Source: UPXZ01 sp047973025
GTDB taxonomy: Bacteria > Bacteroidota > Bacteroidia > Bacteroidales > Paludibacteraceae
Direction of reading: 5' to 3'
Assembly (NCBI GenBank): GCA_047973025.1
Contig: JBKEBE010000012.1
Coordinates: 8,084 to 72,083, forward strand
Length of the DNA: 64,000 nt
The notes beneath the pieces are model-generated. The model was not told the DNA's origin, made no database searches, and worked only from the letters and a program-made list of their open reading frames with translations. The translations under genes were made by a program, and so were the position numbers. Positions 52,486 through 61,871 of this stretch are shown piece after piece (position 1 is the stretch's first letter; each line of letters starts with the position of its first letter).

Positions 52486-54981
52486 ATGAAAAAAAATATT
52501 ATCATACTTATCACGTTTATTCTCATTACGTCATCAAACTTATTTGCTGTGCCGGCTTATCCGAATCCTGTACAACTTAAACAACCGGACGGAACAACCA
52601 TAACCGTCACATTAAAAGGAGATGAATTCTTCAACTATTATGTTACAATGGATGGTTATCCAATCGTAAAAGATGAGCGTGGAATCTTCAACTATGCCCG
52701 GATTGACAAATCCGGGAAAAAAATAGATACAAAGGTAAAAGCGAACAACGAGGACGCTCGCTCAAAAACGGAAAAGGAGTTTATCTACAACCTGACGAAT
52801 ACTCCTGATGTTAGCAAGATAAGTGCCATGATGCGGGCAAAGCGCGATATATCTTCCACATCAAAAATTACCGTTCCAAGTTTTTTCCCAAGAACCGGAT
52901 CTCCTCGGTCTTTGGTAATATTGGTTAATTTTTCAGACTTAAACTTTGTTACACCCAATCCTAAGACAGCTTTTACCGAAAAACTGAATAAAGCCGGATA
53001 CAGTGAAAATGGAGCGACCGGTTCTGCCAGAGATTACTTTGGCGATAATTCAAGTGGTGTTTTTACACCACAATTCGATGTCGTAGGTCCATTTACACTA
53101 CCACAAACATATTCGTATTATGGAGAAAATGAAAATGGATTTGATATGCGACCTGCACAAATGATTGCGGATGCGTGTAAAGCCGCTTCTGATGCCGGTA
53201 CTGATTTCACAACTTATGACACCGATGGGGATAATGTCGTGGATAATGTCTTCGTTTATTATGCCGGTCACAATGAAGCCGAGAATGCCGGTGCAAATAG
53301 AATCTGGCCACACCGCTGGGGAATTTATCCTACGGCGATGTATGGTGGTGGAAACTACACCGGAACTGTCGCTTCCGTTACATTCAACGGTAAAAGGGTC
53401 GAAGATTACGCGTGCACTTCGGAATTAAGGGGAAACTCCGGTACGACAATGGCAGGTATCGGCACGTTTACACACGAATTTGGACATGTACTCGGCTTAG
53501 ATGACATGTATCCTACAAACGGTAATACACACCACACCCTGTCGGACTGGTGCATTATGGATGCGGGAGCATATAATAATCTGGGACGTACTCCGCCTTC
53601 TTACAACGTTTTTGAACGCTTTCAGCTTGGATATCTGGTACCTGCTTTACTGATAGATAATCAAAATGTAGTACTCAATCCGTTGAATATAAGCAACCAG
53701 GGGCTAATGATAGCCCCCGATGATTACCACAATTTAAATCCGGATTCGCCTTCGCCTTCAGAATTTTTTTTGCTGGAAAACAGACAGCAAACAGGCTGGG
53801 ACGCTTATTTACCCGGACATGGTATGCTCATTTACAGAATCAACTTTAATAAAACTGACTTTGAAAACAATCAACCCAATAACGATCCCAATAAAATGGG
53901 AGTTGATTTGATTGAAGCAGATAATATCCCGAGCGATGGTACGCTACGAGGCGATCCGTTTCCCGGAAATGGTAACGTAACATCTTATACGCCATACTTG
54001 CGGAATGGAACTGAACTTACGGAAAAGCCAATAACAATGATTACCGAGCAAAATAATCTTATCTCTTTCAGATACAAAGGAGGAAAAGATAATCCTATAC
54101 TTAATGTTTCTAACAATTTTATACCATTCAGTACAGAATTTGGTAGTCCGTCAGAACCGCAATCGGTTACTATTTATGGAGAAAAGTTAGTTTCAGACAT
54201 TAAATTGTCATTCGAAAACGAAGAACATTTCGAAATGAAAAAAGAAACAGATCCGGAATCAATGTGGACGAAATCTATACTACTGACTCCGCTTGATTCC
54301 GTAGTCTCTCCGACTAAAATTCTTGTACGCTATAATCCGGCTTCTCCGTCGTATTTTTTTACACATACAAACAACTTTATGACTCAATCTTTGCTGAGCG
54401 AAGAAATGGATATTCGCCTAACAGCAGAATCACCGACACCACCAACCGAGTTGGGCGTTAAAGACATTACTTACCAATCTTTTGTTGCCAATTGGAGCGC
54501 GGTGCCGGGTGCTACCGGTTACTTGTTGGCGGTGTCGAGAATCGATTCCGATGGGGATGAACAACCTCTTTCAGATTATACGGATAAGTGGATAACCCGG
54601 CCCCATGAGACTATTTACAATCTACTCTCAGATGCAGAATATACTTTCAAGGTAAAAGCATCTTCGAAGACATCCTACGATAACGGTAAGATCACAAAAT
54701 CATCTGAAATATTCAATGTTCAAACGTTGGCATATCCATTTGATGAAGAACTTAGAACAGTTACGCTGAAGAATGGAGTTGTCAATGTATTTGTACCGTC
54801 AGATGTTTATAGTGAAGAAGGGACTTCCGACGAAGTTAATGTATTTAATATTACCGGTCAAAAAATCAAAAGTGTTAAAGTTGATCGAGAAATAGTTGAA
54901 ATATCGGATTTACCTATAAATACGGTTTTGATAATCCACCTTGGTAAATACAGAAGCAAAACACTAATATTGGCTGAGTAA
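52486..54981 (+). CDS. Secreted M6-family metalloprotease with T9SS-type C-terminal domain
   Basis: The 831-residue exported protease has a signal peptide (MKKNIIILITFILITSSNLF), a propeptide of about 100 residues, and the M6 (immune inhibitor A-like) domain with the zinc site HEFGHVLGLDD near residue 331 and the DNVFVYYAGHNEAE segment. An FnIII-like domain follows (about 655-750, PPTELGVKDITYQSFVANWS). The last 75 residues resemble a type A type IX sorting domain (VFNITGQKIKSVKVDREI, then ILAE). It is probably secreted to the surface or medium to degrade proteins. The sorting domain assignment is moderately secure. Confidence 0.88.
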   Translation: MKKNIIILITFILITSSNLFAVPAYPNPVQLKQPDGTTITVTLKGDEFFNYYVTMDGYPIVKDERGIFNYARIDKSGKKIDTKVKANNEDARSKTEKEFIYNLTNTPDVSKISAMMRAKRDISSTSKITVPSFFPRTGSPRSLVILVNFSDLNFVTPNPKTAFTEKLNKAGYSENGATGSARDYFGDNSSGVFTPQFDVVGPFTLPQTYSYYGENENGFDMRPAQMIADACKAASDAGTDFTTYDTDGDNVVDNVFVYYAGHNEAENAGANRIWPHRWGIYPTAMYGGGNYTGTVASVTFNGKRVEDYACTSELRGNSGTTMAGIGTFTHEFGHVLGLDDMYPTNGNTHHTLSDWCIMDAGAYNNLGRTPPSYNVFERFQLGYLVPALLIDNQNVVLNPLNISNQGLMIAPDDYHNLNPDSPSPSEFFLLENRQQTGWDAYLPGHGMLIYRINFNKTDFENNQPNNDPNKMGVDLIEADNIPSDGTLRGDPFPGNGNVTSYTPYLRNGTELTEKPITMITEQNNLISFRYKGGKDNPILNVSNNFIPFSTEFGSPSEPQSVTIYGEKLVSDIKLSFENEEHFEMKKETDPESMWTKSILLTPLDSVVSPTKILVRYNPASPSYFFTHTNNFMTQSLLSEEMDIRLTAESPTPPTELGVKDITYQSFVANWSAVPGATGYLLAVSRIDSDGDEQPLSDYTDKWITRPHETIYNLLSDAEYTFKVKASSKTSYDNGKITKSSEIFNVQTLAYPFDEELRTVTLKNGVVNVFVPSDVYSEEGTSDEVNVFNITGQKIKSVKVDREIVEISDLPINTVLIIHLGKYRSKTLILAE

Positions 54982-54996
54982 AATCTTCAGAGAGTC

Positions 54997-55032
54997 AATA
55001 AAAAAAGGAACCTGCCGGCTCCTTTTTTTATT
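54997..55032. terminator. Bidirectional terminator between convergent genes
   Basis: Stem AATAAAAAAAGG / CCTTTTTTTATT around a 12-nt loop that can extend pairing. It is U-rich in both directions, serving the protease gene (plus) and the tyrosine kinase gene (minus). Confidence 0.85.
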
Positions 55033-55052
55033 GAACTAAATTAGGTATTATA

Positions 55053-57404
55053 TCATTCTTCGTAATACGTGTATTTATCAGCGTTCTTACTACCTTTTCC
55101 ATATCCATATCCATATCCATATCCGTACTTATTGTAGGTAGTTTTGTCGGTATCCAAATCATTTAATATTACGTAAAAATGATTTAGTTTGTCATTCTTG
55201 ATTTGTTCATTGAGTCTTTTGAAGAATGATTTGTTTGTTTTTTGACTTCGTACAATAAGTAAATTAACATCTGATAATAGTGCCAAGGAATAAGCATCCG
55301 CGACTAAGCCAATCGGAGAAGTATCCAGAATAATAAAATCGTATTTTCCTTTTAATTCGATAAGCATCTCTCTTAATTTTTCCGAACGAATTAGCTCGCC
55401 CGGATTTGGAGGAACTGTCCCGGCTAAGAGGATGTCATAGTTAATACCTTCTTTTTGGATAATCAGGTCGTCCAATTCTTTTTCGCCAATCAAATAATTG
55501 GTTACACCAAATTCACTCTCCGAAATATCAAATCTTTCGTTAATACTTGGCTTTCGGATGTCCATATCTATTAAAAGAGTTTTGGCTCCGGACATACCAT
55601 AGACCGATGCAAAATTCGTAGAAAAGTACGTTTTTCCGTCTCCGGATTCGGCTGAAGTAGTAAGAATTATGATATCTTTCTTTCTCTGTACGATAAATTC
55701 TAAACGAGTTCGAATTACACGAAACATTTCAGTAAAGGAGGAGCGGGGTTTGTTAGCAGCCAAAATAGGGTCTTTACTGTTTGTATGTTTTATCGTACCG
55801 ATAAGCGGGAATGATGAATTCTTCTCAGCATCTTTCGCATTGCGAATGGAATTATTGAGTAATTCTTTCAAGATCACGAATAACGCAGGAATCAAAAGTC
55901 CGATGAGCAAAAAAGTAAGCGTTGTTCTTGATTTGACATCACCGTTAGTCAAAGCGGTAATTCTGGCTCTGTCAAGGATATTGTTATCCGGGCTGTTTGA
56001 TGCCTTTTGAATGGCGGCTTCCGCCCTTTTTTGTAGAAAGAACGTATAGTAGTTATCATCGACACGGTATTTCCGTTCTATTCCAATCAGCTGCATTTCT
56101 TTTGATGGCAAGGTACTGATGTCTCGTTGCACATTTTGTAGCTTAGCGCGAATATCGCCTCGTTCAATATTCAGCGAAGCGCGCATGTTTTTGATTACTT
56201 CATTGAAGGATGTTTTTATACTTTCTATCTCCCTGACGTATTTACTGTAAAGCGGATTTTTCTCACTGGTTTCGTTTTTCTTTGTAATAACATCATTAAA
56301 TTGAGCTACAAGCGACATAAGCATCGGTTCATTAAGTCCTAAACTTGATGGAGCAACGACTGCTCCGGCATCTAAATTGGTTTGAAGATAATTTGCCAAG
56401 TAATCAAGATACGTTTCCCTCAATTTTAGTTGTGCTTCCAGGTTATCGTACTCGGAAGCTTTTCCCAGAATCCCGGATGAGTGGCTGGATAAATCTACAA
56501 TCTGGTTGCTCCTCCTAAATTGAGTCATTGCTCCTTCGGATTCTGCCAAAGACTCGGAAACAACATTTAGCTGCTGGTCAATAAAGTTAATTGTTTTTGA
56601 CGCGGCATCATTTTTTCTTTCAAGATTCTCGGTCAAAAATACGTCGAATAGTTTGTTAATAAAATCAATGTCGCGCTCCGGAGTCGCACTTTCTAACGAA
56701 ACACCCAACACCGATGAGCCTTCAACAATATAAGCCGGCTTAAGCCGGGACATAAAATCATTGATTAATGAATTTTTATCTCTAAACCGGAAAAATATTT
56801 CACGATCCGGTATTGTCGTACCCATCAACTCTACGGTCATAAAGAAGAGATTGTGTTGTAGGGGGATACCCAGTTGTCCTTTTACGTTTAACCGTTTATT
56901 TTCTCCGTCTTCATTCGTTATTGTGTACGACCCGTCTGCCTTTAATGATAGCTTGAAAAGTTTGCCGTATGCACCGGGGGCAATGTAGTCCGGGGTTATG
57001 AAAATGGGACTCGTTTTATATAAATTGCGGGTATTAAATCTTCCTATTGAGATGTAATCTGTTGCCATGAACGGGATACTGTCCAACACGTGGCTAATCA
57101 AATCATAAGATGTAAGCATTACAACTTGATTATCGACATTTCTATACCCGGACTGAACGCCAAATCCCTGCATAAAAGCACTGGAACCGTAGTTTCGACT
57201 ACCATCTATAATTATCGTTCCGGTTGATTGGTAATTTTCAACGTAACTTCTGTTCTTTACAAAAGCAAGTCCGAGAGCAATGATTGCAAAAAGTACGAAT
57301 AAATACCAATAACTTAGAAATAGCATTAACCATTCTTTTATGTTAAAGCCGGATTCTTCGTTGTCGTTAAATTGCTGTGTGTTTTGGTTGTTATAATCTT
57401 CCAT
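55053..57404 (-). CDS. Wzc-like polysaccharide co-polymerase tyrosine autokinase
   Basis: Inner-membrane protein controlling chain length and export of capsule or exopolysaccharide. The 783-residue product has a Wzz domain with a first helix (WLMLFLSYWYLFVLFAIIAL, about 26-46), a long periplasmic coiled-coil region, a second helix (TLTFLLIGLLIPALFVIL, about 500), and a cytoplasmic BY-kinase domain with Walker A TSAESGDGKTYF, Walker A' LLIDMDIRKPS and Walker B FIILDTSPIG. The C-terminal Tyr cluster, KYGYGYGYGYGKG and KYTYYEE, is the expected autophosphorylation tail. Last gene of a three-gene operon. Confidence 0.94.
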   Translation of the reverse strand: MEDYNNQNTQQFNDNEESGFNIKEWLMLFLSYWYLFVLFAIIALGLAFVKNRSYVENYQSTGTIIIDGSRNYGSSAFMQGFGVQSGYRNVDNQVVMLTSYDLISHVLDSIPFMATDYISIGRFNTRNLYKTSPIFITPDYIAPGAYGKLFKLSLKADGSYTITNEDGENKRLNVKGQLGIPLQHNLFFMTVELMGTTIPDREIFFRFRDKNSLINDFMSRLKPAYIVEGSSVLGVSLESATPERDIDFINKLFDVFLTENLERKNDAASKTINFIDQQLNVVSESLAESEGAMTQFRRSNQIVDLSSHSSGILGKASEYDNLEAQLKLRETYLDYLANYLQTNLDAGAVVAPSSLGLNEPMLMSLVAQFNDVITKKNETSEKNPLYSKYVREIESIKTSFNEVIKNMRASLNIERGDIRAKLQNVQRDISTLPSKEMQLIGIERKYRVDDNYYTFFLQKRAEAAIQKASNSPDNNILDRARITALTNGDVKSRTTLTFLLIGLLIPALFVILKELLNNSIRNAKDAEKNSSFPLIGTIKHTNSKDPILAANKPRSSFTEMFRVIRTRLEFIVQRKKDIIILTTSAESGDGKTYFSTNFASVYGMSGAKTLLIDMDIRKPSINERFDISESEFGVTNYLIGEKELDDLIIQKEGINYDILLAGTVPPNPGELIRSEKLREMLIELKGKYDFIILDTSPIGLVADAYSLALLSDVNLLIVRSQKTNKSFFKRLNEQIKNDKLNHFYVILNDLDTDKTTYNKYGYGYGYGYGKGSKNADKYTYYEE
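55101..55124. repeat. (ATATCC)4 hexanucleotide repeat inside the Wzc tail
   Basis: Four perfect ATATCC units on the plus strand encode alternating Gly-Tyr residues on the minus strand. Gain or loss of a unit keeps the frame and changes the number of phosphorylatable Tyr residues by one. Confidence 0.8.
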
Positions 57405-57437
57405 AATAAGAGTGTCTCAATAAAAAGGATTAAATAA

Positions 57438-58193
57438 TTATTGATTTAGCTTCGTAAAATAAAATACGGTAGTAAACAAAGAAATGGATGACGTAATCAG
57501 TCCCAATAACGCCCCATAACTGTTTGTTTTATAAAAACTGGCTGCTTCTCTTTGCACATATATAATATCGTTGGGATAAATGTAATAGTATTTGGAGTCA
57601 ATAACCGATTTGGGACGGATGTCGAATTCCAAGATTTCAGGTTTCCCGGTGGTTTCTCTAACAATCTTTATATGCTTTCTGTCTCCACTCAACGCGATAG
57701 CACCGGATTGCGCCAGTGCTTGATAAATCGTCATTTTTTCTTTGTATATGGGGAATACGCCATTACCGGCTTCGCCAATTATGGTGAAGGTTTTATTCGC
57801 TAAAGCCAATTTAATATCCACATCACTTACCAAGCTCTGATACCTTTTACGAATCTCTTCAGTAGCTTGCGGTATGGTTTTACCTTCGACTCGCACGGAG
57901 TTGATGAAAGGCAAATCAATTGTTCCATCTTGAAATATCCTGTACGAAAGATATTGTCCCGAAGATGTTTTTGCGTCAATCAAATTTATAAAATTTTCAT
58001 CGGTGCTTATAGCCCGAAACACCAATTCATCGTTTATCTGTAATGTATAATCTTTATAATCTTCCGATTTATAGTTTGGTAGAGTGCGCGACTCTTGGAG
58101 AAACCGTTTGTCTCGTTGTGTATAGCAGGAACTGAATACTATCGGGAATAGTATCAACAGTAATATGTAATTTTTATTTCCGGTTGATTTCAT
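57438..58193 (-). CDS. Wza-like polysaccharide export lipoprotein (second copy)
   Basis: Periplasmic/outer-membrane auxiliary of polysaccharide export. The 251-residue protein has a lipoprotein signal (NYILLLILFPIVFSSC, Cys about 23), a Poly_export domain (NDELVFRAISTDENFINLID) and an SLBB domain (FTIIGEAGNGVFPIYKEKMT), ending with a C-terminal hydrophobic helix. ATG 58193 was chosen so that the signal peptide begins there; it starts 19 bp after the upstream gene stops. Together with the next gene it forms a tandem pair upstream of the Wzc-like kinase. Confidence 0.9.
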   Translation of the reverse strand: MKSTGNKNYILLLILFPIVFSSCYTQRDKRFLQESRTLPNYKSEDYKDYTLQINDELVFRAISTDENFINLIDAKTSSGQYLSYRIFQDGTIDLPFINSVRVEGKTIPQATEEIRKRYQSLVSDVDIKLALANKTFTIIGEAGNGVFPIYKEKMTIYQALAQSGAIALSGDRKHIKIVRETTGKPEILEFDIRPKSVIDSKYYYIYPNDIIYVQREAASFYKTNSYGALLGLITSSISLFTTVFYFTKLNQ

Positions 58194-58212
58194 GATACGG
58201 GAGTTCTGAACA

Positions 58213-59064
58213 TTATTGTTGTGGAGTTGCGGTCTTGCTTTCGATTTCATCTTGTATCGATTTTACAATATTGAATACCAATGCTCCGAAAGATATTGTT
58301 GTAAAGGTGGTTGACATGGCATTGCCAAAGGTAGTTACCGAGAAAAATTGATTAGGCACGTCTTGGATATAGATCACATCATTCGGCTGAATATAGTAAT
58401 AATCTGAATTAATGATATCTTTACTTCGTATGTCAAAGACACTAACAGTTGTTCCGTCAGCGGTTTCTCTTAACAATTTGATGTGCCCTCTGTCGCCAAA
58501 AGTACTGATATCTCCTGTCAAAGCCAAAGCTTGAAAAATATTCATCTTTTCACGTATTATGGGGTATCTGCCGTTGGTACTGCCACCGATAACACTAAAA
58601 AAACGATCCGTAATTCTTAAATCGACATAACATTCGTCCAGCATAATTGATTGAATGGCAGTTTGAATTTTTTGTTTGGCTTCGCGTATAGTAAGCCCCT
58701 CCAAAAAAATATTGCCTGTTATAGGTAATTGAATCTCTCCATTATCGTCAATCGTGTAGGTGTAAAGCTCAGAGTAGCCGGTATTGCCTGAACTTCCGGA
58801 GTTCAAAGCCTGCATCCCTTGTATGCCTCCGTTGAATACCGCGTTTGTTTTAGAGTCAGGGGAGTATAAGCGTAAAAAAAGTTTGTCTGTTTGAGACAAT
58901 TTATATTCTTCGTAACCGACAGAGTCATCATACGACGGGATGTAAGTTGATGGCTTCTGTAAATAATTTACTTTCTTGGCTGTAATGCATGACCCTAAAG
59001 CAAAGACAGATAGAATAGATACAAAGAATAAATTGATATTCTTTCGAAAAAAATTATTTAACAT
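58213..59064 (-). CDS. Wza-like polysaccharide export lipoprotein (first copy)
   Basis: The 283-residue paralogue has a lipoprotein signal (NINLFFVSILSVFALGSC, Cys about 26), a Poly_export domain (LSQTDKLFLRLYSPDSKTN), an SLBB-type segment (FSVIGGSTNGRYPIIREKMN) and a C-terminal hydrophobic stretch. A Gly/Ser insertion (GIQGMQALNSGSSGNTGYS) distinguishes it from the second copy. First gene of the operon, with a -7 box upstream. Two export lipoproteins in a row may form a mixed pore or serve two chains. Confidence 0.92.
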   Translation of the reverse strand: MLNNFFRKNINLFFVSILSVFALGSCITAKKVNYLQKPSTYIPSYDDSVGYEEYKLSQTDKLFLRLYSPDSKTNAVFNGGIQGMQALNSGSSGNTGYSELYTYTIDDNGEIQLPITGNIFLEGLTIREAKQKIQTAIQSIMLDECYVDLRITDRFFSVIGGSTNGRYPIIREKMNIFQALALTGDISTFGDRGHIKLLRETADGTTVSVFDIRSKDIINSDYYYIQPNDVIYIQDVPNQFFSVTTFGNAMSTTFTTISFGALVFNIVKSIQDEIESKTATPQQ

Positions 59065-59092
59065 AAATGGATGAAAGTTTCGATTTAATTTA

Positions 59093-59100
59093 CAAAGATA
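59093..59100 (-). promoter_or_regulatory. -7 promoter box of the polysaccharide export operon
   Basis: Minus-strand TATCTTTG, 28 nt before the first ATG. A TCTG lies 18 bp upstream as a weak -33. Confidence 0.5.
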
Positions 59101-59240
59101 TTCAAAAATCGGATTATTCAGAAAGATCGTATTTTTTTATGTTTTTTATTCCGTCAGTCGATCGAAGAAATAAAACAGATTTGAGACGCAAAGTATTAAA
59201 AGCATATTGAAGTCGATTCATTCTGAAATTAAACGACTAT

Positions 59241-60119
59241 TTAATAAATTTCTCCTTTTGCTGCAAGTAACGTGTTTTTCAACAAGGAAACAATTGTCAT
59301 CGGTCCTACACCTCCGGGTACAGGAGTAATGAAAGAAGTTTTTTTTGCAACTTCATCAAATTTTACATCGCCTTTCAGTCGATATCCGCTTTTGGTGTCC
59401 GGCGATGCAACCCGAGTAGTACCTACATCGATAATCACGACATCTTCTTTTACCATATCGGCAGTCAAAAATTCGGGAATCCCGAGCGCGGCAATGATAA
59501 TATCAGCTTGCCGGGTTATTTCTTTCAGATTCTTCGTTTGACTGTGGCAGACCGTAACGGTAGCATTGCCCGGCTTTGATTTTTGCATCATCAGCGACGC
59601 TATCGGCTTGCCAACGATGTTACTTCGACCTATTACCACGCAATGTTTGCCGGAAGTAGGAATTGCGTTACGTTTCAACAGTTCCATTATTCCCGAAGGA
59701 GTAGCGGACACAAAACAGGGCAAACCGATGGACATTCTGCCCACATTTATGGGATGAAAGCCATCCACGTCCTTTTTAAAATCAATGGCTTCAATAACCT
59801 TTTGTTCGGAAATATGACGCGGAAGCGGCAACTGTACGATAAAACCATCCAAATCGTCGTCTCGATTTAGTTCATCAATTTTGGCAAGTAGCTCATCTTC
59901 GGTAATGCTTTCTTCAAAAGCGATTCGTGTGGATTTGAGCCCCACTTCTTCGCATGATTTTACTTTGTGAGCTACGTACGTTTCACTGCCGCCATCGTGC
60001 CCTACAATAATCACGCCAAGATGTGGTGCGCGTTTTCCTGACGCGATAATGGCTTTTACTTCTTCGGCAATTTCGGCTTTGATTTGTTGAGCAATTAATT
60101 TTCCGTCGATAATATTCAT
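59241..60119 (-). CDS. folD: Bifunctional methylenetetrahydrofolate dehydrogenase/cyclohydrolase
   Basis: Interconverts 5,10-methylene-THF, 5,10-methenyl-THF and 10-formyl-THF with NADP. The 292-residue protein has the conserved ETYVAHKVKSCEEVG (catalytic Lys), GFIVQLPLPRHI, the Rossmann motif GRSNIVGKPIASLM and the C-terminal TPVPGGVGPMTIVSLLKNT. Length is normal. It lies 91 bp after ffh on the same strand. Confidence 0.97.
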   Translation of the reverse strand: MNIIDGKLIAQQIKAEIAEEVKAIIASGKRAPHLGVIIVGHDGGSETYVAHKVKSCEEVGLKSTRIAFEESITEDELLAKIDELNRDDDLDGFIVQLPLPRHISEQKVIEAIDFKKDVDGFHPINVGRMSIGLPCFVSATPSGIMELLKRNAIPTSGKHCVVIGRSNIVGKPIASLMMQKSKPGNATVTVCHSQTKNLKEITRQADIIIAALGIPEFLTADMVKEDVVIIDVGTTRVASPDTKSGYRLKGDVKFDEVAKKTSFITPVPGGVGPMTIVSLLKNTLLAAKGEIY

Positions 60120-60175
60120 TGGTATTTCTACTACTTATTAAATTGATTGACTTGGTTTACAGCCTAAAAGAACAG

Positions 60176-60195
60176 TACCAACTTACACGTTGGTA
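60176..60195 (-). terminator. Weak hairpin after ffh
   Basis: 7-bp stem TACCAAC / GTTGGTA with a 6-nt loop; on the minus strand it is followed by CTGTTCTTTTAGG. The T tract is short and interrupted, so termination may be partial and folD may be co-transcribed. Confidence 0.4.
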
Positions 60196-60210
60196 GGTGG
60201 CGCATTCAAC

Positions 60211-61530
60211 TTATCTTTTTTTCTTAAATTTTGGCATATTTTGCCTTACGGTGGCTTGACGCATCATTTTACTCATTTGGTCAAACTGTTTGAGTAATCG
60301 ATTTACTTCAACGATTGTAGTCCCGCTACCTTTCGCTATACGGTTTTTACGACTTCCATTCAGCGAAGAAGGGTTTTTTCGTTCAAAGGGTGTCATGGAA
60401 TGAATGATGGCTTCAATACCTTTGAACGCGTCGTCATCAATGTCCACATCTTTTAGTGCTTTTCCCATGCCGGGTATCATTGCCGCAAGGTCTTTGATGT
60501 TACCCATTTTTTTGATTTGTTTAATCTGCGACATGAAGTCGTCAAAATCAAACTGATTCTTGGCTATTTTCTTGCTGATGCGACGCGCTTCTTCTTCATC
60601 GTATTGTTCCTGTGCTCGTTCAACCAGCGAAACGACGTCGCCCATGCCGAGTATTCGATCTGCCATTCGGTCGGGGTGGAACACATCCAAAGCATCCATT
60701 TTCTCGCCTGTTCCTACAAACTTTATGGGTTTGTCCACTACCGAACGGATAGATAGCGCGGCTCCACCTCGTGTGTCGCCATCTAATTTTGTCAGTACAA
60801 CACCATCGAAATTTAATCGTTCGTTAAATTCTTTGGCGGTATTCACGGCATCTTGTCCGGTCATGGCATCCACTACGAAAAGAATTTCTTGTGGTTGAAT
60901 AGCCTGTTTGATGGCTGCGATTTCGGTCATCATCTGTTCGTCGATAGCCAAACGACCGGCGGTATCGACTATTACCACATCGTTACCCATATTCCGCGCT
61001 TGTCGAATAGCATCTTGGGCTATCTTTACCGGATTCGAATTTCCTTCATCGGTATAAACCGGAATATTCAGTTGCTCGCCCAATACTTTCAACTGCTCGA
61101 TAGCCGCGGGGCGATATACGTCGCAAGCAACCAATAAAGGTTTCTTCCCTCGTTTGTGTAGTAATAGGTTGGCTAATTTTCCGGAAAAAGTAGTTTTACC
61201 GGAACCTTGCAGTCCGGACATTAAAATCACGGTGGGTGAACCCTTCAAGTTAATATCCACGCTACTTCCACCCATTAACTGTGCCAATTCGTCGTGTACT
61301 ATTTTTACCATCAGCTGCTGTGGCTTGAGGGCGGTAAGCACATTTTGACCAATGGCTTTGTCTTTTACGCTGTCAGTAAATGTTTTGGCAACCTTATAAT
61401 TTACGTCGGCATCCAAGAGTGCTTTACGTACATCTTTCAGCGTTTCGGCTACATTGATTTCGGTAATACGTCCTTCTCCTTTCAGAATCTTAAACGACCT
61501 CTCTAACCTATCACTTAAACTTTCAAACAT
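60211..61530 (-). CDS. ffh: Signal recognition particle GTPase Ffh
   Basis: SRP54 subunit that brings nascent membrane proteins to FtsY. The 439-residue protein has the N domain (MFESLSDRLERSFKILKG), the G domain with Walker A GLQGSGKTTFSGKLA, DTAGRLAIDE and TKLDGDTRGGAALS, and a Met-containing M domain (FDFDDFMSQIKQIKKMG, TPFERKNPSSLNGSRKNRIA). Length is slightly short at the C-terminus but normal for Bacteroidota. A perfect promoter precedes a hairpin-forming leader of about 90 nt. Confidence 0.97.
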   Translation of the reverse strand: MFESLSDRLERSFKILKGEGRITEINVAETLKDVRKALLDADVNYKVAKTFTDSVKDKAIGQNVLTALKPQQLMVKIVHDELAQLMGGSSVDINLKGSPTVILMSGLQGSGKTTFSGKLANLLLHKRGKKPLLVACDVYRPAAIEQLKVLGEQLNIPVYTDEGNSNPVKIAQDAIRQARNMGNDVVIVDTAGRLAIDEQMMTEIAAIKQAIQPQEILFVVDAMTGQDAVNTAKEFNERLNFDGVVLTKLDGDTRGGAALSIRSVVDKPIKFVGTGEKMDALDVFHPDRMADRILGMGDVVSLVERAQEQYDEEEARRISKKIAKNQFDFDDFMSQIKQIKKMGNIKDLAAMIPGMGKALKDVDIDDDAFKGIEAIIHSMTPFERKNPSSLNGSRKNRIAKGSGTTIVEVNRLLKQFDQMSKMMRQATVRQNMPKFKKKR

Positions 61531-61580
61531 AGTGTTTACAAATTATTACGATTGTTTGTTTGCCTTAGAATATAAAAAAT

Positions 61581-61620
61581 GATTTTGCATTTAGTAATCA
61601 AATTATTAATATGCAAAATC
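61581..61620 (-). promoter_or_regulatory. Hairpin with T tract at the 5' end of the ffh mRNA
   Basis: Perfect 10-bp stem GATTTTGCAT (61581-61590) and ATGCAAAATC (61611-61620), with further pairing TAGTAA/TTATTA inside the loop. On the minus strand it is followed by ATTTTTTATATTC. The predicted transcription start is at its outer edge, so the first 40 nt of the mRNA would fold into a terminator-like hairpin. Confidence 0.55.
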
Positions 61621-61625
61621 GTTTG

Positions 61626-61656
61626 CAAAGGTACAAAAAGTGAAAGAATATTCAAA
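61626..61656 (-). promoter_or_regulatory. Consensus promoter of ffh
   Basis: Minus strand: TTTG (61656-61653), 19 bp spacer, TACCTTTG (61633-61626). Both elements and spacing match the consensus exactly. Confidence 0.75.
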
Positions 61657-61871
61657 TAGTAATTTGAGTTGAAAAGAGATGACGAGTGAGGCTTCTGCTT
61701 TAACGCCAAACTGTACTTCGAGATGAAGTGTTTTTGGGTAGTAAGGTGCTGATCGGTTTAATCGCTACTCTCGTTTAATCATCTTTTATGCTAAAATAGG
61801 AAGAAACGACAGGGAAGCCGAATAATGTCCTTGTCGATAAAGTAATGTTGTTATAATTTATAAAAACAACA

